From the NCBI GenBank assembly GCA_017507855.1, contig JAFWAE010000039.1, positions 1-40,529 on the forward strand: a DNA stretch of 40,529 nucleotides, written 5' to 3'. This document shows positions 8,663 to 16,801 of this stretch, piece after piece. The notes beneath the pieces were generated by a model. That model searched no databases. It was not told the DNA's origin and saw only the letters and a program-made list of their open reading frames with translations. The translations under genes were made by a program, and so were the position numbers. The stretch's first letter is position 1, and each line of letters begins with the position of its first letter. This stretch comes from Clostridia bacterium (lineage in GTDB: Bacteria > Bacillota > Clostridia > Oscillospirales > RGIG5554).

Positions 8663-9748
8663 TCAGAATTTTGTGGGCTTAGTGATCAGGTAGCGCTTGA
8701 CCATAAGTGCCACCTTAAAGGTGATGGCATTGTCAAACTCACGCAGATCCAACCCGGTAAGCTTGCGGATTTTTTCCAGACGGTAGACCAGGGTGTTACG
8801 GTGCACGAACAGCTTGCGGGAGGTTTCGGACACGTTCAAATTGTTTTCAAAGAAGGCCTGAATGGTGGACAGAGTCTCGGCATCCAGGTTTTCGATGGAT
8901 CCTTTTTTGAACACTTCCTGCAAAAACATGGTGCAAAGGGTGGTGGGAAGCTGATAGATCAGGCGGCCGATGCCCAAGTTTTCGTAGTTGACCACACTTT
9001 TTTCGGTGTCAAAGACCTTGCTGACCTCGATGGAGACCTGAGCCTCTTTAAAGCTGCGGGCCAGATCCTTAATGTTATCCACCACCGTGCCAATACCGAT
9101 GTGCACTTTGGAATAAAATTCGGTGTTTACCGTATCTACAATGGATCGGGCCAGCTTGACCAGCTCGCGCGGGTCGGTCCCCTCGCGCACTTCCTTGACC
9201 AGCACAATGTCTTCTTCGGAAATGCTGATGACGTAGTCCTTTCCCTTTTCGGGGAAAAGGCTGGCGATCATATCGTAGGCGGGGATCTCGGAAATATCGG
9301 AAATGCGGATCAAAAAGACCGCGCGATGAGCCTCGTTGATAAAATGAAGCTCTTTGGATTTAAGGAAAATATCTCCGGGAAGGATATTGTCCAGCAAAAT
9401 ATTTTTCACAAAGCTGGAACGGTCGTATTTTTCGTCATAATATTGCTTGACCGCATTGAAGGAAACGGACAGAATGCCGCAATGCTGGGCGGCGATCTCG
9501 TCTTCGCCTTCTACGAACACCATGTAGTCCGTTTTGGGACGGGTGCCGATATTACGGTAGGAGTAGCCGTCCACCACCGTGATCTCGGACAAATAGCCCA
9601 TCTGCATCATTGCACTTCGGCGGGATTCGCCGATCAGGCTCAGGTCGCTGCAGGCAATAATGATACCGGCTTCATCGATCACACCGATAACGCGGTCCAG
9701 CGAATCTTTCATTTGTTGGATGATGCCCTGAAATAACCTGTTGGCCAT
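8663..9748 (-). CDS. CdaR/PucR-family transcriptional regulator
   Basis: This 361-residue protein has a diverged N-terminal sensor-like region (about 1-110), a middle GGDEF-like domain of the CdaR type (about 125-270) and a C-terminal PucR helix-turn-helix (about 295-355). The last shows the hallmarks LNVSETSRKLFVHRNTLVYR and LEKIRKLTGLDL. Family members activate genes for sugar acid, purine or amino acid use, but this ligand is unknown. It has its own promoter and is followed by ftsE. It lies directly downstream of the first beta-helix unit on the same strand, separated by that unit's terminator, so control of that unit is possible but not shown. Confidence 0.82.
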   Translation of the reverse strand: MANRLFQGIIQQMKDSLDRVIGVIDEAGIIIACSDLSLIGESRRSAMMQMGYLSEITVVDGYSYRNIGTRPKTDYMVFVEGEDEIAAQHCGILSVSFNAVKQYYDEKYDRSSFVKNILLDNILPGDIFLKSKELHFINEAHRAVFLIRISDISEIPAYDMIASLFPEKGKDYVISISEEDIVLVKEVREGTDPRELVKLARSIVDTVNTEFYSKVHIGIGTVVDNIKDLARSFKEAQVSIEVSKVFDTEKSVVNYENLGIGRLIYQLPTTLCTMFLQEVFKKGSIENLDAETLSTIQAFFENNLNVSETSRKLFVHRNTLVYRLEKIRKLTGLDLREFDNAITFKVALMVKRYLITKPTKF

Positions 9749-9816
9749 TTTATAAGACCCCTCGTTTCTTTATGGTTGACGGGCAACGCAGTCATAACCG
9801 CAAGGCCCACGGAGAC

Positions 9817-9845
9817 ATTATAACGCTTTTTGTGCATAATTGCAA
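9817..9845 (-). promoter_or_regulatory. Sigma-A promoter of the CdaR/PucR regulator gene
   Basis: Minus-strand TTGCAA (9840-9845) and TATAAT (9817-9822) are separated by 17 nt. The predicted 5' untranslated region is about 60 nt. Confidence 0.8.
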
Positions 9846-9908
9846 GAGAAATTGACATAATAACCAAAAATATTTTGTTTTTTTAGTAGAAATGACGAAA
9901 AAGCCAAA

Positions 9909-9938
9909 GAAAAAGACCGGATGCGTCCGGTCTTTTTC
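9909..9938 (-). terminator. Terminator of beta-helix unit 1
   Basis: GAAAAAGACCGGA (9909-9921) and TCCGGTCTTTTTC (9926-9938) form a perfect 13-bp stem around a 4-nt loop, with A/T tails on both sides. It lies 12 bp after the stop codon of the lipoprotein gene. Confidence 0.9.
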
Positions 9939-9949
9939 AAAATGTTTTT

Positions 9950-11581
9950 TTACTTTACTGCGTGGCCTTCCGTGGCTTCCAGTACGGTACCGTTGGCCAG
10001 CTTGGCGTTGAGGACGATGGCCGAGGCAGTGCCTTGGCTGAAGTTCCCTTCCCCGTTGCCGGAAAACTCTGCATCCGCCAGCGTAGCGCCGTTGGAGCCC
10101 AGCTCCAGATAGCCATAGTCGGTGTTGTCGGAGGCTTTCAGGCCGCTGATGGCCACGTTGGTGGCACTTCTGACGCTCAGGCCGTTACCGGGGCAATTGG
10201 AGACGTTGATGTCTGTCAGCTGGCAAAGGGAAGAGTTGCTTACACGGATCCCGTCGCGGTCCTGATAGAAGTCTGCCTGACCCACGCGCCCTTTTACGGT
10301 GATGCCATGCATCTTAAAGCTGGTGCTGTTCAGTATATCCAAACCGAAATCGTTGCAGTTATCGGCCAGGAAATCCCAAATATAGAAGTAAGTGTTGGAA
10401 CCGCGGCTCTTAATGCCGGCACCGTCCATGTTGATGGCCGAGCAATTATTGATCCAAACGGCAATATCGTTGGAGAAATCGAAGGCGTGACCGTTGGCAC
10501 TGGATCCCGTACCGGGGCCGATGACCTTCACGTAGTTCATGGTCAGGCCGGCGTTGTCCTTGACCTTGATGGCGGGATAGTCCATGTTGACGTCATTGGA
10601 GAAATCCAGGGTGCAGTGGTCCATTTGAATAAAGCCCCAAAAGTCTTCGACATCAAAGGCGGTACCACGGCCGTTGGTAAAATTCATGTAGTCAAAATAG
10701 GCACACACAACTTGGTTGCCACCGGCGTGCTTGGCATCCTTGACCGCGCAGTAAGCGCCGTTTACGTCCACGTTTTTAAAGTAGAAGTCGCGGATTCTGG
10801 TGGAGACGGTAGTGTCAAAATAGAAGGCGACGGAGTTTTTGTTGGTGCAACGGCTCATATCGAAAATGAGGTTGCTCACAGAAATTTGGGAAGCCTTGAA
10901 TTCCAACAGATACTTGGTATCTTCCATAGCATAGATACGGGGCTTGGTTTCACCCACACTAACACCGGTCAGAGAAAAGGGCTTGATCAAGGACAAGGTA
11001 TTGACGCAGTAACCTGCCTCGGTGGCGGGAACCAGCACTTCGGAGGCAGACAGCATGGCGCGCTTGAAGGCTTCACTGTCATCGGCGACACCGTCGCCCT
11101 TGGCGCCGTACCACTGGGGATAGGCCTGGAGATTCTGCAAAGCACCGGATATTTGGGTAGCACTGGAAACGATGGGATAGGCACCTGCCTCCACGTAACC
11201 GCTCAGGGTGATCTTGTATTTTTCATCGGGCGTCAGCACGGCGCCTTCCTCGAACACACAGCGGAAATTTTTGTTAATGGAGACATTGCTGCACAAACGG
11301 TAGGTCCCTTTGGGGAAATACAGCGTTCCGCCCCCGTTTTTGGACATAGAGGAGATCAGAGCTTTCAGGGCGGGGGCATCATCGGTGACACCGTCGCCCG
11401 TCAGGCCAAGCTCCAGCACGGTTTTTTCGCCTTCCGGAACCAGGAAAGAAGAAACGCCGGGCAAAGTTTCGCCCTGGGTTTCGGGGTTGGTGGAAGGAGC
11501 GCGTTCCACACAGCCCACAGCTGTCAGCAGCATTGCGATCACCCCTGCTAAGGCAATGATTTTTTTATACAGATTACTCAT
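9950..11581 (-). CDS. Beta-helix lipoprotein B1 (pectate lyase superfamily-like)
   Basis: This 543-residue protein begins at ATG 11581, which overlaps the stop of the upstream gene in an ATGA; AAAGGAG lies just before. The N-terminus ends in a lipobox (LTAVGC), so it is a surface lipoprotein, followed by a Thr/Pro/Gln-rich linker. Two copies of the glycan-lyase-like start motif are seen: LTGDGVTDDAPALKA (about 55-70) and WYGAKGDGVADDSEAFKRA (about 174-192). The rest is a series of short, Asn-ending, hydrophobic repeats typical of a right-handed parallel beta-helix (for example SSLCQLTDINVSNCPGNG). The fold class fits Pectate_lyase_3 (PF12708) and Beta_helix (PF13229). No catalytic residues can be assigned; it may bind or cut a polysaccharide. 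Confidence 0.85.
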   Translation of the reverse strand: MSNLYKKIIALAGVIAMLLTAVGCVERAPSTNPETQGETLPGVSSFLVPEGEKTVLELGLTGDGVTDDAPALKALISSMSKNGGGTLYFPKGTYRLCSNVSINKNFRCVFEEGAVLTPDEKYKITLSGYVEAGAYPIVSSATQISGALQNLQAYPQWYGAKGDGVADDSEAFKRAMLSASEVLVPATEAGYCVNTLSLIKPFSLTGVSVGETKPRIYAMEDTKYLLEFKASQISVSNLIFDMSRCTNKNSVAFYFDTTVSTRIRDFYFKNVDVNGAYCAVKDAKHAGGNQVVCAYFDYMNFTNGRGTAFDVEDFWGFIQMDHCTLDFSNDVNMDYPAIKVKDNAGLTMNYVKVIGPGTGSSANGHAFDFSNDIAVWINNCSAINMDGAGIKSRGSNTYFYIWDFLADNCNDFGLDILNSTSFKMHGITVKGRVGQADFYQDRDGIRVSNSSLCQLTDINVSNCPGNGLSVRSATNVAISGLKASDNTDYGYLELGSNGATLADAEFSGNGEGNFSQGTASAIVLNAKLANGTVLEATEGHAVK

Positions 11582-13089
11582 TTGGAAACGGCTCCTTTCA
11601 GGTTGGTAAATACAGAACCGTTGCCGCAAACGGCACGCATGATCAGGCTGTTAGAGCCGCACTGAACGAAGTTTCCACGGTTTCCGCGGCTGGAGAAGAT
11701 CTTAACGGTGTTATTGTTGGAGCCGTTACGTTCCACGTAGGCAGTACCGCGGTTGTCGTAGGTGGTCAGCGTTTCAATGACGATATTGGAGGAATTGTCG
11801 ACCACCAAGCCGTCGGTCTGGTTGTTGGAAACATCCAGCTGCTTGAAGTTCATATTCTTGCAGTTTTCGATTAGAACAGCCTCGGTGCGGATCTCTTCCG
11901 GCAGCACTTCAACATATACGATGTTTGCGGCCAGCAGGATGTTGCCCTGAATGTTTTCGCATCCGCGGAAAATAAAGGCTTGCTCGTTGTAGATGGAGGA
12001 GATGAGGTTGTTGAGCTTGCTGTTCGTCACATTCTCGAAAATATAGCAGGCACCGTCCACCGTATCCACCATGGCACGGACGATCTCCAGTTCGTCGCAG
12101 TTGCGGAAGGTGATACCGCCAGCCAGCGTGCCGAGTACGCGGCCGCCCAAAATATCAAATTCTTCCAAAACGAGTTTTTTGGCGTTTTCAACGATGGCGG
12201 TGGGATAGGTCATTTTGCCCCAACCGCAGTTATCCAAAGCCACGCGGCGGAAGGTGCCGCCGTTTACGTTTCGCAAAAGCATAGCCGTGTTGCGGTTTCC
12301 GATAATGGTGACTTCATCCAGCATCAGGTTGGACACAGGATGGGCAGAGCCGGCATCGGAAAGACCGCGGGGATTGTTGGCGGTCCAGACATTGGAAATG
12401 GTAACGTCCTTCAGCTCACCCTTGGAGTTGTTCAAATAGAAGATGACAGATTCATTGCTCTTGGCAGCGTTGCCTTCAATATACAGATTTCCGATGGAAA
12501 CGCCGTCGCTGGCAATGTTGAACAGATATTCCGTTTGCTTGGTGGAGGCGATCTTGGTGCGGAAGCCTCCGGTACCGATCAGCGTTACGGGACGGGTGAA
12601 GTTGATATTATCCAGCGTATAAGTTCCCGCACCGTAAGGAAGTTGCACGGTGCGCATGGTGTCTACCGCGCGCTGGACGGCCTTGGTGGCGTTGCCGCTG
12701 ATGGGGCCAAACCACATGGCAAAACCTTCGCCGTAAGCGTTGCCGAAGATCTTACCGTTGCCCCCAAAGATCTGGCGGGGGGTGGCCTTGATGGTGCCCA
12801 GGATCTCCAAAGAAGCGTTTTCTTCCACGTTGATCATGGCACCAATGTCAAAGGAGAGCGTCATGCTCTCGGGAACGGTCACGTTTCCTTTGACGGTGTA
12901 GGTACCTTGAGGAATGACCAGCGTCTTAACGCCGTCTTTTACTGCCTTTTGAATGGCGGCATCCACACTTTCGGTGACGTCACCGAAAGAGGTCAGGGGC
13001 TTTGGTGCGGCTTTTGCGGCTGCCATGGCTCCGCCGCCGGCAGCCAATACTACGGCTGCGGCCAAAGCGATCATCCAATGCTTTTTCAT
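11578..13089 (-). CDS. Secreted beta-helix protein A1 (pectate lyase superfamily-like)
   Basis: This 503-residue protein starts at ATG 13089 behind AAGGGAG. The signal peptide is MKKHWM plus an Ala/Val/Gly-rich helix with a likely signal peptidase I site near AMA-AA; no lipobox is present. The body has an N-terminal module with VIPQGTYTVKGNVTVPESM and RQIFGGNGK, then a second module where the usual WFGAKGDGxxDD is changed to WFGPISGNATKAVQRAVD. A long parallel beta-helix of repeats such as NMNFKQLDVSNNQTDG follows. It is homologous to A2 and A3 but clearly diverged. It is translationally coupled by 4-bp overlap to lipoprotein B1. Function is unknown beyond the fold class. Confidence 0.83.
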   Translation of the reverse strand: MKKHWMIALAAAVVLAAGGGAMAAAKAAPKPLTSFGDVTESVDAAIQKAVKDGVKTLVIPQGTYTVKGNVTVPESMTLSFDIGAMINVEENASLEILGTIKATPRQIFGGNGKIFGNAYGEGFAMWFGPISGNATKAVQRAVDTMRTVQLPYGAGTYTLDNINFTRPVTLIGTGGFRTKIASTKQTEYLFNIASDGVSIGNLYIEGNAAKSNESVIFYLNNSKGELKDVTISNVWTANNPRGLSDAGSAHPVSNLMLDEVTIIGNRNTAMLLRNVNGGTFRRVALDNCGWGKMTYPTAIVENAKKLVLEEFDILGGRVLGTLAGGITFRNCDELEIVRAMVDTVDGACYIFENVTNSKLNNLISSIYNEQAFIFRGCENIQGNILLAANIVYVEVLPEEIRTEAVLIENCKNMNFKQLDVSNNQTDGLVVDNSSNIVIETLTTYDNRGTAYVERNGSNNNTVKIFSSRGNRGNFVQCGSNSLIMRAVCGNGSVFTNLKGAVSK

Positions 13090-13122
13090 GTAGAACTCCC
13101 TTTCTTGTTTATCATACATAAA

Positions 13123-13162
13123 GAACGACCGTCCTTTTTATGCAGGCTCGGAACGACCGAGC
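13123..13162 (-). repeat. Direct repeat and hairpin in the leader of beta-helix unit 1
   Basis: GAACGACCG occurs twice, at 13123-13131 and 13151-13159. The second copy forms part of a 6-bp hairpin GCTCGG-AACGA-CCGAGC (13146-13162). Both lie between the predicted transcription start (about 13174) and the ribosome binding site. They could be a protein-binding or RNA regulatory element, and they are not obvious in front of the other two beta-helix units. Confidence 0.4.
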
Positions 13163-13180
13163 GTCAGGATAAGTATCTCC

Positions 13181-13209
13181 AGTATATCATATTTCTCTCC
13201 AAAAAACAA
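13181..13209 (-). promoter_or_regulatory. Promoter of beta-helix unit 1
   Basis: Minus-strand TTGTTT (13204-13209), 17 nt, then TATACT (13181-13186) preceded by TG, an extended -10. The same TTGTTT-N17-TATACT combination with TG occurs upstream of recJ. Confidence 0.75.
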
Positions 13210-13305
13210 CCCGCAAGACTTTTGCATTTTTGCAAAAAAAAATTCAAAGTAAGAAAGAGGACCCTATACAATTTTTTTGGGGGAGTGCAAGGTGTCTGCA
13301 AAAAC

Positions 13306-13335
13306 AAAAACACGAGACCTAGGTCTCGTGTTTTT
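13306..13335 (-). terminator. Terminator of the hup-rqcP unit
   Basis: AAAAACACGAGACCT (13306-13320) and its exact complement (13321-13335) form a 15-bp palindrome with T runs on both strands. It lies 14 bp after the rqcP stop. Confidence 0.9.
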
Positions 13336-13349
13336 TGGCAGTGTCAGGA

Positions 13350-13592
13350 TTATTCAATTACTTCGTACAAAGAGGAAGCTTCGTCCTTGGACACGTTTTC
13401 TGCCACAGCTGTGACCCTGAAAGAAAGGGAGCGGGCAGAGGAGGAAAGTGTTAAAACATCCCCCACCTTGACACGATAGGAGGGTTTGGCAGGACGGCCG
13501 TTGACCAGCACGTTTTCCGCATCGCAGGTTTTGTTGGCCACGGTGCGGCGTTTGATCAGCCGGGACACTTTCAGGAATTTGTCCAGCCGCAT
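13350..13592 (-). CDS. rqcP: S4-domain RNA-binding protein RqcP (YabO-like)
   Basis: This 80-residue protein is almost entirely an S4 domain: MRLDKFLKVSRLIKRR, then VLVNGRPAKPSYRVKVGDVL. That is the size and sequence pattern of YabO/RqcP. The Bacillus family member works with RqcH in ribosome-associated quality control, helping add C-terminal alanine tails on stalled large subunits. The ATG follows the HU stop codon directly (TAAATG). HU-RqcP next to MazG is a conserved clostridial order; yabP, yabQ and divIC, which often follow, are absent here. Confidence 0.88.
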   Translation of the reverse strand: MRLDKFLKVSRLIKRRTVANKTCDAENVLVNGRPAKPSYRVKVGDVLTLSSSARSLSFRVTAVAENVSKDEASSLYEVIE

Positions 13593-13868
13593 TTAGCCGT
13601 TAACGGCGTCCTTCAGAGCTTTGCCGGCTTTGAAAGCGGGGCTCTTGGAAGCGGGGATCTCGATGGGCTGCTTGGTCTGGGGATTGCGGCCGGTGCGGGC
13701 GCCGCGGGTCTTGACTTCAAAAGAACCGAAACCGATCAGAGACACCTTGTCGTCAGCCTTCAAAGCATCGGTGATAGCGGCGAAAACGGCATCCACGGCC
13801 AGGCCGGCGTCTTTTTTGGTCAGCCCTGCATTTTTGGCAACGGCTTCTACGAGTTGAACCTTGTTCAT
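13593..13868 (-). CDS. hup: DNA-binding protein HU
   Basis: This 91-residue histone-like protein starts at ATG 13868 with GAAGGAG upstream. The longer open frame to 13907 has no better ribosome binding site. HU hallmarks are [11 protein letters not shown] at the start, [11 protein letters not shown], the DNA-contacting arm [16 protein letters not shown] and the [10 protein letters not shown] ending. It compacts DNA and bends it non-specifically as a homodimer. It has its own strong promoter and is co-transcribed with rqcP. Confidence 0.97.
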   Translation of the reverse strand: MNKVQLVEAVAKNAGLTKKDAGLAVDAVFAAITDALKADDKVSLIGFGSFEVKTRGARTGRNPQTKQPIEIPASKSPAFKAGKALKDAVNG

Positions 13869-13944
13869 AGTTGAAATACGCTCCTTCAAAAAATTTGAAT
13901 TTCCCAAAAAAACAAAAATCTATATATTGAAATTCATTGATTAA

Positions 13945-13973
13945 ATCATACCATTTTTTTTGGCACAATGCAA
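13945..13973 (-). promoter_or_regulatory. Promoter of hup-rqcP
   Basis: Minus-strand TTGCAT (13968-13973), 17 nt, TATGAT (13945-13950). It lies between the terminator of the upstream operon and hup. Confidence 0.8.
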
Positions 13974-13985
13974 GTATTTTACAGG

Positions 13986-14036
13986 AAAAAAACGGATAAA
14001 ACGGCAAAAAGGACCGCCAAAACCTGCTTTTTATCC
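13986..14036 (-). terminator. Terminator of the recJ-mazG operon
   Basis: GGATAAAA (14036-14029 on the minus strand) pairs with TTTTATCC (14001-13994), enclosing an inner GGC/GCC stem, and is followed by TTTTTTT (13992-13986). It overlaps the stop codon of mazG. Confidence 0.75.
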
Positions 14037-14717
14037 CTTTATACCCTCGATGTAACCGTCTATATGGCGCGAAAGGGCCAGTTCGGGGTCAATGCCCGCC
14101 TTCCGTGCCAGGCCGCATACGGCCATCAAAAGACGCCCGATCTCCTCTGCAGAAGGACCGCGGCTGTCCAGGGCGTCCACGTGTTGGCGCACGTGCTGCA
14201 CCGTGTGCTCAAAGAAAAGGTCGGCATCCTCTGCTTTTCCGCATACCTTATGAGCCCGCATCAGGGCGGGGAATTGGCGCGGGACCTTGCTCATGGCCTC
14301 TGCAGGGCCGGAGATTCCCTTGGTCTGCTGTTTGATAGCTTCCCAATTATCCAGCACTTTATCCACGGTATCGGCCTGTACGTCGCCGAAAATATGGGGA
14401 TGGCGGATGATCAGCTTGCGGCAGATCTCGTCACATACGTCGTCCATGGTAAAGCGGCCGCTCTCTTCGGCCATGCAGGCGTGAAAGACCACCTGCAGCA
14501 GTACGTCGCCCAGTTCCTCGCGGAGCATGGGGGTGCTGTCACAGTCGATCGCCTCGCAGACCTCGTATACTTCTTCAATAAAATTGCGGCGGATGCTTTG
14601 GTGAGTTTGTTCCCTATCCCAGGGGCAACCGTCCGGAGCACGAAGCAGGCGCACGATCTGCCGAAGAGATTGAAAATCGTAGCGTTTGGCGGCCAAAAGA
14701 GCTTCTTTTTCAGTCAT
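14031..14717 (-). CDS. mazG: Nucleoside triphosphate pyrophosphohydrolase MazG
   Basis: This 228-residue cytoplasmic enzyme hydrolyses NTPs or dNTPs to monophosphates, probably as house-cleaning of abnormal nucleotides. Key motifs are PDGCPWDREQTH, the metal-binding EEVYEVCEAID (ExxE) and EELGDVLLQVVFH, followed by RHPHIFGD. It is only the MazG part; Bacillus YabN carries an added N-terminal methylase-like domain that is missing here. It is the last gene of the recJ operon. RelA in the same operon makes ppGpp, and E. coli MazG affects ppGpp levels, so a functional link is possible. Confidence 0.95.
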   Translation of the reverse strand: MTEKEALLAAKRYDFQSLRQIVRLLRAPDGCPWDREQTHQSIRRNFIEEVYEVCEAIDCDSTPMLREELGDVLLQVVFHACMAEESGRFTMDDVCDEICRKLIIRHPHIFGDVQADTVDKVLDNWEAIKQQTKGISGPAEAMSKVPRQFPALMRAHKVCGKAEDADLFFEHTVQHVRQHVDALDSRGPSAEEIGRLLMAVCGLARKAGIDPELALSRHIDGYIEGIKG

Positions 14718-14745
14718 GTATACGCACTTCCTTTTCGTAAATACG

Positions 14746-16389
14746 CTATTCTGCCAGCAAATGAGCCTTGTCTAACAAGCGGCAAAGGGCATCGCCCTTG
14801 GGGAGCATCATCAAATCGGTACGGGTGACGCCCCGCACCAACAGCAAAACGGCTCCGTACATCACCGCGCCCACACCCACTGCGCAAAGCAGGCACAGGG
14901 TATTGCCGAAGAGGTTTTTCGTTAGGGTGGCGGTCAAGGCGGCGCTTACACCACAGGCCGCGGCGGCGACCAGAGGACGGAGGAACACCCGGCGTACGGA
15001 GGGGATAAAGTGGGTGTTTTTGGCCATTTGATAAAAATTCAGGCAGGTGATGGTGCCGTAGCAAAGGATGGTGGCAAAGGGGGCCCCGTGAATGCCAATG
15101 GCGGGGGTGCCGATAAGCAGGTAGTTGGTCAGCAGCTTCACCGCGCCGCCGCAAAGCATGGAAACGACGGTCTTGCGCTCAAAGCCTTGGGCCTGCAAAA
15201 TGGCATTGCTGACGGAAACCAGGCAAACGAACAGCACTGCCGGGCAGATCAGGGACAAAAGCGGGGCGGCCACGGCCACATCGTTTAGCTGACCGGGAAA
15301 CAGAAGAGTAAGGATCTGTTTGGAAAGCACGGCCATGCCTGCCGCGGCGGGCATCGCCAATGCGGCGGTGATGCGCAGGGCGCTTTCCGTGGTCTGCCGC
15401 ACCTTTTCGTGGGCCTTGGAGGCTACAGCGGCCGCCAGCACGGGCACCAGGCTTACGGCAATGGGGAAGATCACGGCGGTGGGAAGGTTAAACAGGGTAA
15501 TGGTCATCCCCGAATAGATGCCGTACAGCTTGTCGGCCTCCAGCTCGGGCATACCGATGTATTGCAGACGTCGCATGACCAAAATGGAATCGATCAGGCT
15601 GGTGATGCTCAGTACCGAGGCGCTCAGGGTAATGGGAATAGAGATGCGGAAGATCTCGGCTGCGATCTGCTTGGGAGGGCGTACCTCCCCCGTGACGGGG
15701 GTCCTGTTTTTGGGGTTCAGATTGGAAAGGGCCTTTCGCAAAACCAGGTACAGTGTGGAAATGGCGCTTCCCGCCGTAACACCCAGCACGGCGGCTGCGG
15801 CTACGTAGATGGGCATTTGAGCCTCTTCAAAGCCAAAAACACGCTGTCCGTTTTTCAGCATCCAACCGGCCAAAAGAAGGCCGACGGCCATCTTTCCGAA
15901 GGACTCCAACACTTGGGAAACGGCGGTGGGAACCATGTTGTTCAGCCCCTGATAATACCCGCGGTAAGAGGAGCCGATGGCCACAAAAAGAATGGCGGGA
16001 GACAGGGTCATGATGCTGAACAGCGCGTTGGAGTTTTTGATCAGCTTCGTAAAGCCCCCGGCCCCGAAGAACATCAGTGCCGTGCCTGCCACACCGATGA
16101 GGGTGAAGATAAATAAAGACAGGCGAAAAATACGCCGCGCCTCCGCTTCGCGCCCGCAGGCCACTGCCGAGGAGACCATGCGGGACACGGCCACTGGCAG
16201 ACCCGCAGTGGAGATCACGAACAAAAACGAGTAAATATTGTAGGCGGCGGAAAAATAGCCCATGCCTTCCGATCCTACCATGTTGTACATGGGGATCTTG
16301 TATATTGCTCCGATGGCTTTTACCAGAAAATTGGCGAACACCAAAATGATGGCGCCCTGAAGAAAGCCGTTTTTCTTTGTCTTTTCCAA
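14746..16389 (-). CDS. MOP-superfamily polysaccharide/lipid-linked precursor exporter (MurJ/SpoVB/YabM type)
   Basis: This 547-residue protein has about 14 predicted membrane helices and is of the PST/MVF group. The N-terminus FLQGAIILVFANFLVKAIGAIYKIPMY (helix 1) and GYFSAAYNIYSFLFVISTAGLPVAVSRMVS are typical of SpoVB/MurJ-like flippases. The position directly before mazG matches yabM in Bacillus and SpoVB-like genes in Clostridia. It probably flips lipid II or another undecaprenyl-linked sugar. Whether it is the main MurJ or a specialised exporter cannot be decided, since no other copy is in view. Confidence 0.88.
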   Translation of the reverse strand: MEKTKKNGFLQGAIILVFANFLVKAIGAIYKIPMYNMVGSEGMGYFSAAYNIYSFLFVISTAGLPVAVSRMVSSAVACGREAEARRIFRLSLFIFTLIGVAGTALMFFGAGGFTKLIKNSNALFSIMTLSPAILFVAIGSSYRGYYQGLNNMVPTAVSQVLESFGKMAVGLLLAGWMLKNGQRVFGFEEAQMPIYVAAAAVLGVTAGSAISTLYLVLRKALSNLNPKNRTPVTGEVRPPKQIAAEIFRISIPITLSASVLSITSLIDSILVMRRLQYIGMPELEADKLYGIYSGMTITLFNLPTAVIFPIAVSLVPVLAAAVASKAHEKVRQTTESALRITAALAMPAAAGMAVLSKQILTLLFPGQLNDVAVAAPLLSLICPAVLFVCLVSVSNAILQAQGFERKTVVSMLCGGAVKLLTNYLLIGTPAIGIHGAPFATILCYGTITCLNFYQMAKNTHFIPSVRRVFLRPLVAAAACGVSAALTATLTKNLFGNTLCLLCAVGVGAVMYGAVLLLVRGVTRTDLMMLPKGDALCRLLDKAHLLAE

Positions 16390-16423
16390 GCAGATGCCTC
16401 TTTTCTTGAATTAGTGGGGAATT

Positions 16424-16771
16424 TTATTTTTCACAAGGGCGGCCGCAATGGGGGCAAAAGGCGTAATCGGCCGGCAAGGGTCTACCGCAATGGCTACAAG
16501 GGATTTTTCCCTTAGCGGAGGCAATCGCTTCCTTTTTGGCGTCGATCTTGGCGCAGATCTCTTTGAGGTGAGCTGTCAGCCGGACAACGCGGGGGTCGGT
16601 GGCTGTCAGAGAAGGATCGTGATAAAAAAGACGGCCCAGCTCGGCAAAAAGCTTATCTCGCGAGGATTCAAGCGTCAGTACGTCCAGATGAGCGGCGGCA
16701 CAGTCGGCCCAAGCGTTTACGGTGCGCCCGGCTTTGGCTGCGGTCTCTTTGACCTTTTCGGAAAATTCCAT
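16424..16771 (-). CDS. Small helical protein with a C-terminal double CxxC zinc ribbon
   Basis: This 115-residue protein has a charged helical N-terminal part (about 1-88) of coiled-coil character. A zinc ribbon follows, built of two CxxC pairs: CSHCGRP and CPHCGRP (about 92-110). No known family is recognised with confidence. It sits between hemZ (30 bp downstream) and the MOP exporter (34 bp upstream) in the recJ-mazG operon. Similar small zinc-ribbon proteins are common in Firmicutes and lack a known role. Confidence 0.75.
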   Translation of the reverse strand: MEFSEKVKETAAKAGRTVNAWADCAAAHLDVLTLESSRDKLFAELGRLFYHDPSLTATDPRVVRLTAHLKEICAKIDAKKEAIASAKGKIPCSHCGRPLPADYAFCPHCGRPCEK

Positions 16772-16801
16772 GTTGTCAGATCCTTTCGAAAAGATATGGG
16801 G

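Noticed and set aside
9962..11551. 529-codon open frame on the plus strand
   Set aside because: It is antisense to the B1 lipoprotein gene, with the same shadow-type composition and no start signals. The minus strand has a lipobox, conserved motifs and matched promoter and terminator.
11980..13479. 499-codon open frame on the plus strand
   Set aside because: It is antisense to the A1 gene and runs through its promoter and the rqcP terminator. It has low-complexity His/Gly/Asp-rich composition and no ribosome binding site, as expected for a shadow frame.
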